NCBI GenBank assembly: GCA_902806215.1
Contig: CADCVT010000210.1
Location: forward strand, 1-9,168
Reading direction: 5' to 3'
DNA: 9,168 nt
From: an uncultured Solirubrobacteraceae bacterium
GTDB taxonomy: Bacteria; Actinomycetota; Thermoleophilia; Solirubrobacterales; Solirubrobacteraceae
Below the pieces are notes generated by a model. It saw only the letters and a program-made list of their open reading frames with translations, was not told where the DNA came from and did no database searches. Position 1 is the stretch's first letter. Each line of letters begins with the position of its first letter. Positions 5,997-9,168 of this stretch are shown in pieces. Made by a program: the position numbers and the translations under genes.

Positions 5997-7516
5997 GGCA
6001 AACGGCCCGGGGGCCGTTTGCCTTGGGAGAATCGCCCCGGGGGCGATTCTCCCGGCGCCGAGACGAGGACGAACGTCGTGACGACCAAGGCGGCCATCGC
6101 GGCGTAGAGCAGGATGCCGCCGAGGACCTTGACGAGGCTGCTCGACCGCTCCGCCGGCCGGTACGCGTACCGCGCGGCCTCGAAGTGGGCGGTCCGTCCG
6201 TCGGTGACCGAGATCGGCAGCCAGCTCTCGAGCCGCCGGCCGTCGCGGCGCATCTCGGCGTAGACGAACCAACGGCCGCGATCGGGCACGGCAAGTGCAC
6301 CGTCGAGCCGGCACCCGCTCTTGGCGAGGGTGCCTCGGACGGTCCGGCCGGCGCGGCGCGCCAGCACGGCCACCGGGATCGTCGGGCCGCACACCGATGA
6401 CGGAAGCCGTGCGTCGAGCGCGACGCGGCTGCCGTCGGCGCTGACGCGCAGGGCGAGGGTGCCGGCCTCCTCGCCCTGTCCGGGGTCGTGGGCACGCGCC
6501 GTCTCGGCGGCAGCGCCGGTCGCGATCGCGACCGAGAGGACGGCGGCAACCACCCCCGCGGCCGGCCCGGGGAGCAGTGCCCGCCGGCCGTCACGGGCGA
6601 CCGCGGCGAGCCAGAACACGAGCGTCGCGGCCACGACGGTCAGGGCGCCACCGACCGCGACGTCGGCGGCATCGAGGAAGACGCCCTCGCCGACCCAGTT
6701 GCGCACCGGCACGTACGCGGCGTGGAGCGCAGCGGCGAAGAGCGTCCCCGCGACCGCCGGCGACCACCCCCGGGCACGCGCGAGGTCGACGACCGCGGCC
6801 GCCGGGACGAGGAGCGGCAGCGCGGGCGGCGGGAAGTCCACCAGCGACAGGAAGGCGGCGACCAGCCCGATGAACGCCATGTGCACGACGGCGGCCGCCG
6901 TCGCGGCCCACCGGGCGTCAGCCGCCGCGCGGACGAGCAGCAGCCCGAGGCCACCGCTCAGGCCGAGCACCGGCAGGTAGAACGCCTCGTCGAACTGGGG
7001 GACGTCGGTGTCGTACTCCACCGTCGCGAACCCGGCCGAGGCGAGGACCAGCGCACCGGCGACGACGGTCAGCGGCCGCGCCCACGGCTCCCGCCGGCCG
7101 GCGAGCTCGGTGAGGATCGCCGCGCCGAGCCCGAGCGTGCCGGCGATGCCGAGCATGTGCGGAGGGCTCCAGATGACCGCGTCGCGCCCGAACGCCTCGT
7201 GCCATGCGTTGTCGATCGGGCCCGACAGCAGCGTCGCGGTGACGCTGACGAGCGCGAGGGCCAGCGGCCTGTGCTGCCAGACGGCCCGCGCGCCGTCCCG
7301 GCGCATCGCGAGCAGGGCCCAGCCGCTGAGCGCCGCGCCGGCGACGGCGATCCCGGCGTAGATCGCGATGTGCGGCGCGATGAAGAACTCGTCGCGACCG
7401 CGTTCGGTGTGCCAGGCGTCATCCCAGTATCCGCCGGCGAGCGCCGACATCGCGCCGGCGAAGGCGAGAGCGAGGAGCGGGAGCGGTGCGCGGTACGGTC
7501 CAGTGCTGTTCATCAT
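5993..7516 (-). CDS. 12-TM membrane protein with duplicated DxAWH/GRD/PH motif and extracytoplasmic domain, function unknown
   Basis: This 507-residue protein (from ATG 7516) matches no family I can name. About twelve hydrophobic segments lie near 11-30, 48-72, 84-100, 117-138, 147-164, 178-196, 203-226, 231-243, 252-272, 282-304, 314-337 and 462-485. Basic loops alternate as expected for N-terminus-in. The sequence WDDAWHTERGRD...APH (31-49) recurs as IDNAWHEAFGRD...PPH (101-120), both predicted on the outer face; His211 and His265 lie in later TMs. Residues 338-460 form an outside domain with two Cys (376, 402) and a GRWFVYAEM strand resembling FixH/YtkA-type beta domains. Metal or heme binding is possible but unproven. 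The tail 488-507 is encoded by the two hairpins. It diverges from tetR, its probable regulator. The start is uncertain: ATG 7516 or 7513, or GTG 7537 with AGGAG 8 nt upstream; I favour ATG because the extra codons (TGT, GTA) look non-coding and overlap the operator candidate. Confidence 0.85.
   Translation of the reverse strand: MMNSTGPYRAPLPLLALAFAGAMSALAGGYWDDAWHTERGRDEFFIAPHIAIYAGIAVAGAALSGWALLAMRRDGARAVWQHRPLALALVSVTATLLSGPIDNAWHEAFGRDAVIWSPPHMLGIAGTLGLGAAILTELAGRREPWARPLTVVAGALVLASAGFATVEYDTDVPQFDEAFYLPVLGLSGGLGLLLVRAAADARWAATAAAVVHMAFIGLVAAFLSLVDFPPPALPLLVPAAAVVDLARARGWSPAVAGTLFAAALHAAYVPVRNWVGEGVFLDAADVAVGGALTVVAATLVFWLAAVARDGRRALLPGPAAGVVAAVLSVAIATGAAAETARAHDPGQGEEAGTLALRVSADGSRVALDARLPSSVCGPTIPVAVLARRAGRTVRGTLAKSGCRLDGALAVPDRGRWFVYAEMRRDGRRLESWLPISVTDGRTAHFEAARYAYRPAERSSSLVKVLGGILLYAAMAALVVTTFVLVSAPGESPPGRFSQGKRPPGRLP
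5997..6022. terminator. Perfect 12-bp GC-rich hairpin directly after the subtilase stop codon
   Basis: The left arm GGCAAACGGCCC (5997-6008) is the exact reverse complement of 6011-6022, with a 2-nt centre (in practice 11 bp with a 4-nt loop). It begins on the base after the TAG of gene 2. No T-run follows in the + direction, which is common for high-GC actinobacterial terminators. On the minus strand it lies inside the last codons of gene 3. Confidence 0.65.
6025..6053. terminator. Second perfect 13-bp hairpin, in tandem with the first
   Basis: The left arm GGGAGAATCGCCC (6025-6037) is the exact reverse complement of 6041-6053, with loop CGG. It is 2 bp from the first hairpin and shares its AA[AT]CG[GC]CC core. 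The pair probably acts as a two-step bidirectional terminator for the converging genes. It could alternatively be a copy of a dispersed palindromic repeat. Confidence 0.6.
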
Positions 7517-7528
7517 GGCTACACAGAT

Positions 7529-7546
7529 GTAACACACGTGTTTCAC
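7529..7546. promoter_or_regulatory. Near-palindrome GTAACACACGTGTTTCAC, candidate TetR operator
   Basis: This 18-bp inverted repeat centres between 7537 and 7538 and pairs at seven of nine positions, with a perfect ACACGTGT core. It lies between the divergent 12-TM and tetR genes, which is the usual place for an autoregulated TetR operator. It overlaps the -35 position of the tetR promoter candidate and the spacer of the opposing one. Confidence 0.55.
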
Positions 7547-7550
7547 TCCT
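7546..7550 (-). promoter_or_regulatory. AGGAG, possible Shine-Dalgarno for an alternative GTG start at 7537 of the 12-TM gene
   Basis: AGGAG on the minus strand is 8 nt before an in-frame GTG (7535-7537). Using it would add MCYICVA before Met-Met. It competes with the ATG 7516/7513 choice; the site overlaps the operator candidate by one base. Confidence 0.3.
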
Positions 7551-7563
7551 GCAAGCGGGGTGA

Positions 7564-7570
7564 TACCGTG
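7564..7570 (+). promoter_or_regulatory. TACCGTG: candidate -10 element for leaderless tetR transcription
   Basis: TACCGT fits TANNNT and ends 6 nt before the ATG at 7576, with a TGA directly in front (TG-like extension). A weak TTTCAC sits 17 nt upstream at 7541-7546, inside the operator candidate. There is no close Shine-Dalgarno sequence. The element and its spacing match those before the subtilase gene. Confidence 0.5.
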
Positions 7571-7575
7571 ATCCC

Positions 7576-8151
7576 ATGGCGGAGCTCGACCCACGCCTCC
7601 TCGAGGCCGCGCGCCGGACCTTCGCCGCACACGGGTACGCGAACGCGACGCTCGAGCGCATCGCCGACGAGGCGGGGTTGTCGCGCGTGACCCTGCATCG
7701 CCGCGGCGTGTCGAAGGACGGCCTGCTGGCCGAGCTTGTCACCCGAGCGACCGACGACTACCGCCGGACGATGTGGCCCGCGCTGACGGGCGAGGGGACC
7801 GGAGCGCAACGTCTGGCGCAGGCGCTCGAGGCGCTGTGCGCCGCCGCTGAGGAGCACATGGCGCTGCTCGTCGCACTGCGCGCGCAGTCGGACGGGATCT
7901 TCCATCGCGACGAGGACGAGGCGCTGACGCGGACCGTCTACACCGATCCGCTCGAGAAGCTGCTCCGGGAGGGCGCCGCGGACGGCTCGCTCCGGGACGT
8001 CGACGCGCTCGAGACCGCGACCGTGCTGTTCAACCTGGTCGGCTGGACCTACATCCACCTGCGCACCGGCCACGGGTGGGCGCCGGAGCGCGCGGCAAGG
8101 GCGACGCTCGACCCGGTGCTCCACGGACTCCTGGCCGGCGCCGGGGACTGA
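7576..8151 (+). CDS. TetR/AcrR-family transcriptional regulator
   Basis: At 191 residues it has the normal TetR length. The N-terminal helix-turn-helix covers about 8-54: LLEAARRTFAAHGYANATLE, then the recognition part AGLSRVTLHRRGVSKDGLL, which belongs to the TLHRRG..K subgroup instead of the commoner TLYRHF.SK form. The rest (about 60-190) is a helical ligand-binding and dimerisation domain with no recognisable ligand signature. It probably represses the divergent 12-TM gene, and itself, through the palindrome at 7529-7546; this is inferred from gene arrangement. The inducing ligand is unknown. The ATG at 7576 is chosen because it gives the standard N-terminus and fits the leaderless -10. 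A terminator-like hairpin follows the TGA stop by 2 nt. Confidence 0.93.
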   Translation: MAELDPRLLEAARRTFAAHGYANATLERIADEAGLSRVTLHRRGVSKDGLLAELVTRATDDYRRTMWPALTGEGTGAQRLAQALEALCAAAEEHMALLVALRAQSDGIFHRDEDEALTRTVYTDPLEKLLREGAADGSLRDVDALETATVLFNLVGWTYIHLRTGHGWAPERAARATLDPVLHGLLAGAGD

Positions 8152-8153
8152 AC

Positions 8154-8183
8154 GAGAAAGGCCCGCCGTAGCGGGCCCTTCTC
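8154..8183. terminator. Bidirectional terminator-like hairpin between tetR and the glutamine synthetase gene
   Basis: GAGAA (8154-8158) pairs with TTCTC (8179-8183), and GGCCCGC (8160-8166) pairs with GCGGGCC (8171-8177). There is one A/C mismatch and a CGTA loop. It lies 2 bp after the tetR stop and 24 bp from the stop of the converging gene, so it can serve both. There is no long T-run. Confidence 0.75.
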
Positions 8184-8207
8184 ATGCCATCCGAGCTGCC
8201 GGAAGGG

Positions 8208-9168
<961 letters not shown>

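Larger units (their letters stand above)
7526..7554 (-). promoter_or_regulatory. Candidate promoter of the 12-TM gene (TTGCAG-17-TACATC)
   Basis: On the minus strand TTGCAG (7549-7554) and TACATC (7526-7531) are 17 nt apart. Each matches the sigma-70-type consensus at only about three of six bases. Transcription would begin near 7519, just before ATG 7516. The operator candidate fills the spacer, as expected for a TetR-repressed promoter. Confidence 0.35.

Noticed and set aside
4925..6400. Plus-strand open frame spanning the end of the subtilase gene and antisense to the 12-TM gene
   Set aside because: It is Arg/Pro-rich, crosses the terminator hairpins and two convergent genes, and has no recognisable domain.
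6488..7690. Plus-strand open frame of 400 codons antisense to the 12-TM gene
   Set aside because: It is made mostly of Arg/Glu/Asp/Gly, the expected complement of hydrophobic membrane codons, and it overlaps the regulatory region and the tetR start.

Overview
The window is very GC-rich bacterial DNA with strong G/C third-position codon bias. Its gene types suggest a high-GC actinomycete, perhaps class Thermoleophilia (Solirubrobacter/Conexibacter-like): an MMPL exporter, a very large secreted subtilase with a propeller and Ig-like tail, a divergently transcribed tetR, and a type III glutamine synthetase. The lineage is an inference from gene style; no rRNA or other phylogenetic marker is present.

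Layout: (1) Positions 1-1514 (+) hold the C-terminal half of an MMPL-type membrane exporter with a DUF2267-like domain fused to its end; the gene probably starts upstream of the window. (2) Positions 1563-5996 (+) encode a 1477-residue secreted subtilisin-fold (S8) protein. Its catalytic core looks altered, and it is followed by a calcium-motif beta-propeller, an Fn3-like module and two basic Ig-like modules. (3) Positions 5993-7516 (-) encode a predicted 12-TM protein with a duplicated His motif and an extracytoplasmic C-terminal domain; it converges on gene 2 and their stop codons overlap. Two perfect GC-rich hairpins lie inside its last 20 codons. (4) Positions 7576-8151 (+) encode a TetR-family regulator divergent from gene 3, with a near-palindromic operator candidate between them. 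(5) A bidirectional terminator-like hairpin at 8154-8183 separates tetR from (6) the 3' part of a type III glutamine synthetase gene (8208-9168, -), which runs off the right edge.

The clearest regulatory unit is the tetR/12-TM pair: the operator candidate overlaps putative promoters on both strands, so the regulator may control both itself and the membrane protein. Genes 2 and 4 both start at an ATG preceded at identical spacing by TACCGTG with no Shine-Dalgarno sequence, which suggests leaderless transcripts. I see no mobile element, CRISPR array, tRNA or rRNA. Gene-free stretches are all under 60 bp. The parts least explained by known families are the 12-TM His-motif protein and the altered catalytic core of the subtilase.
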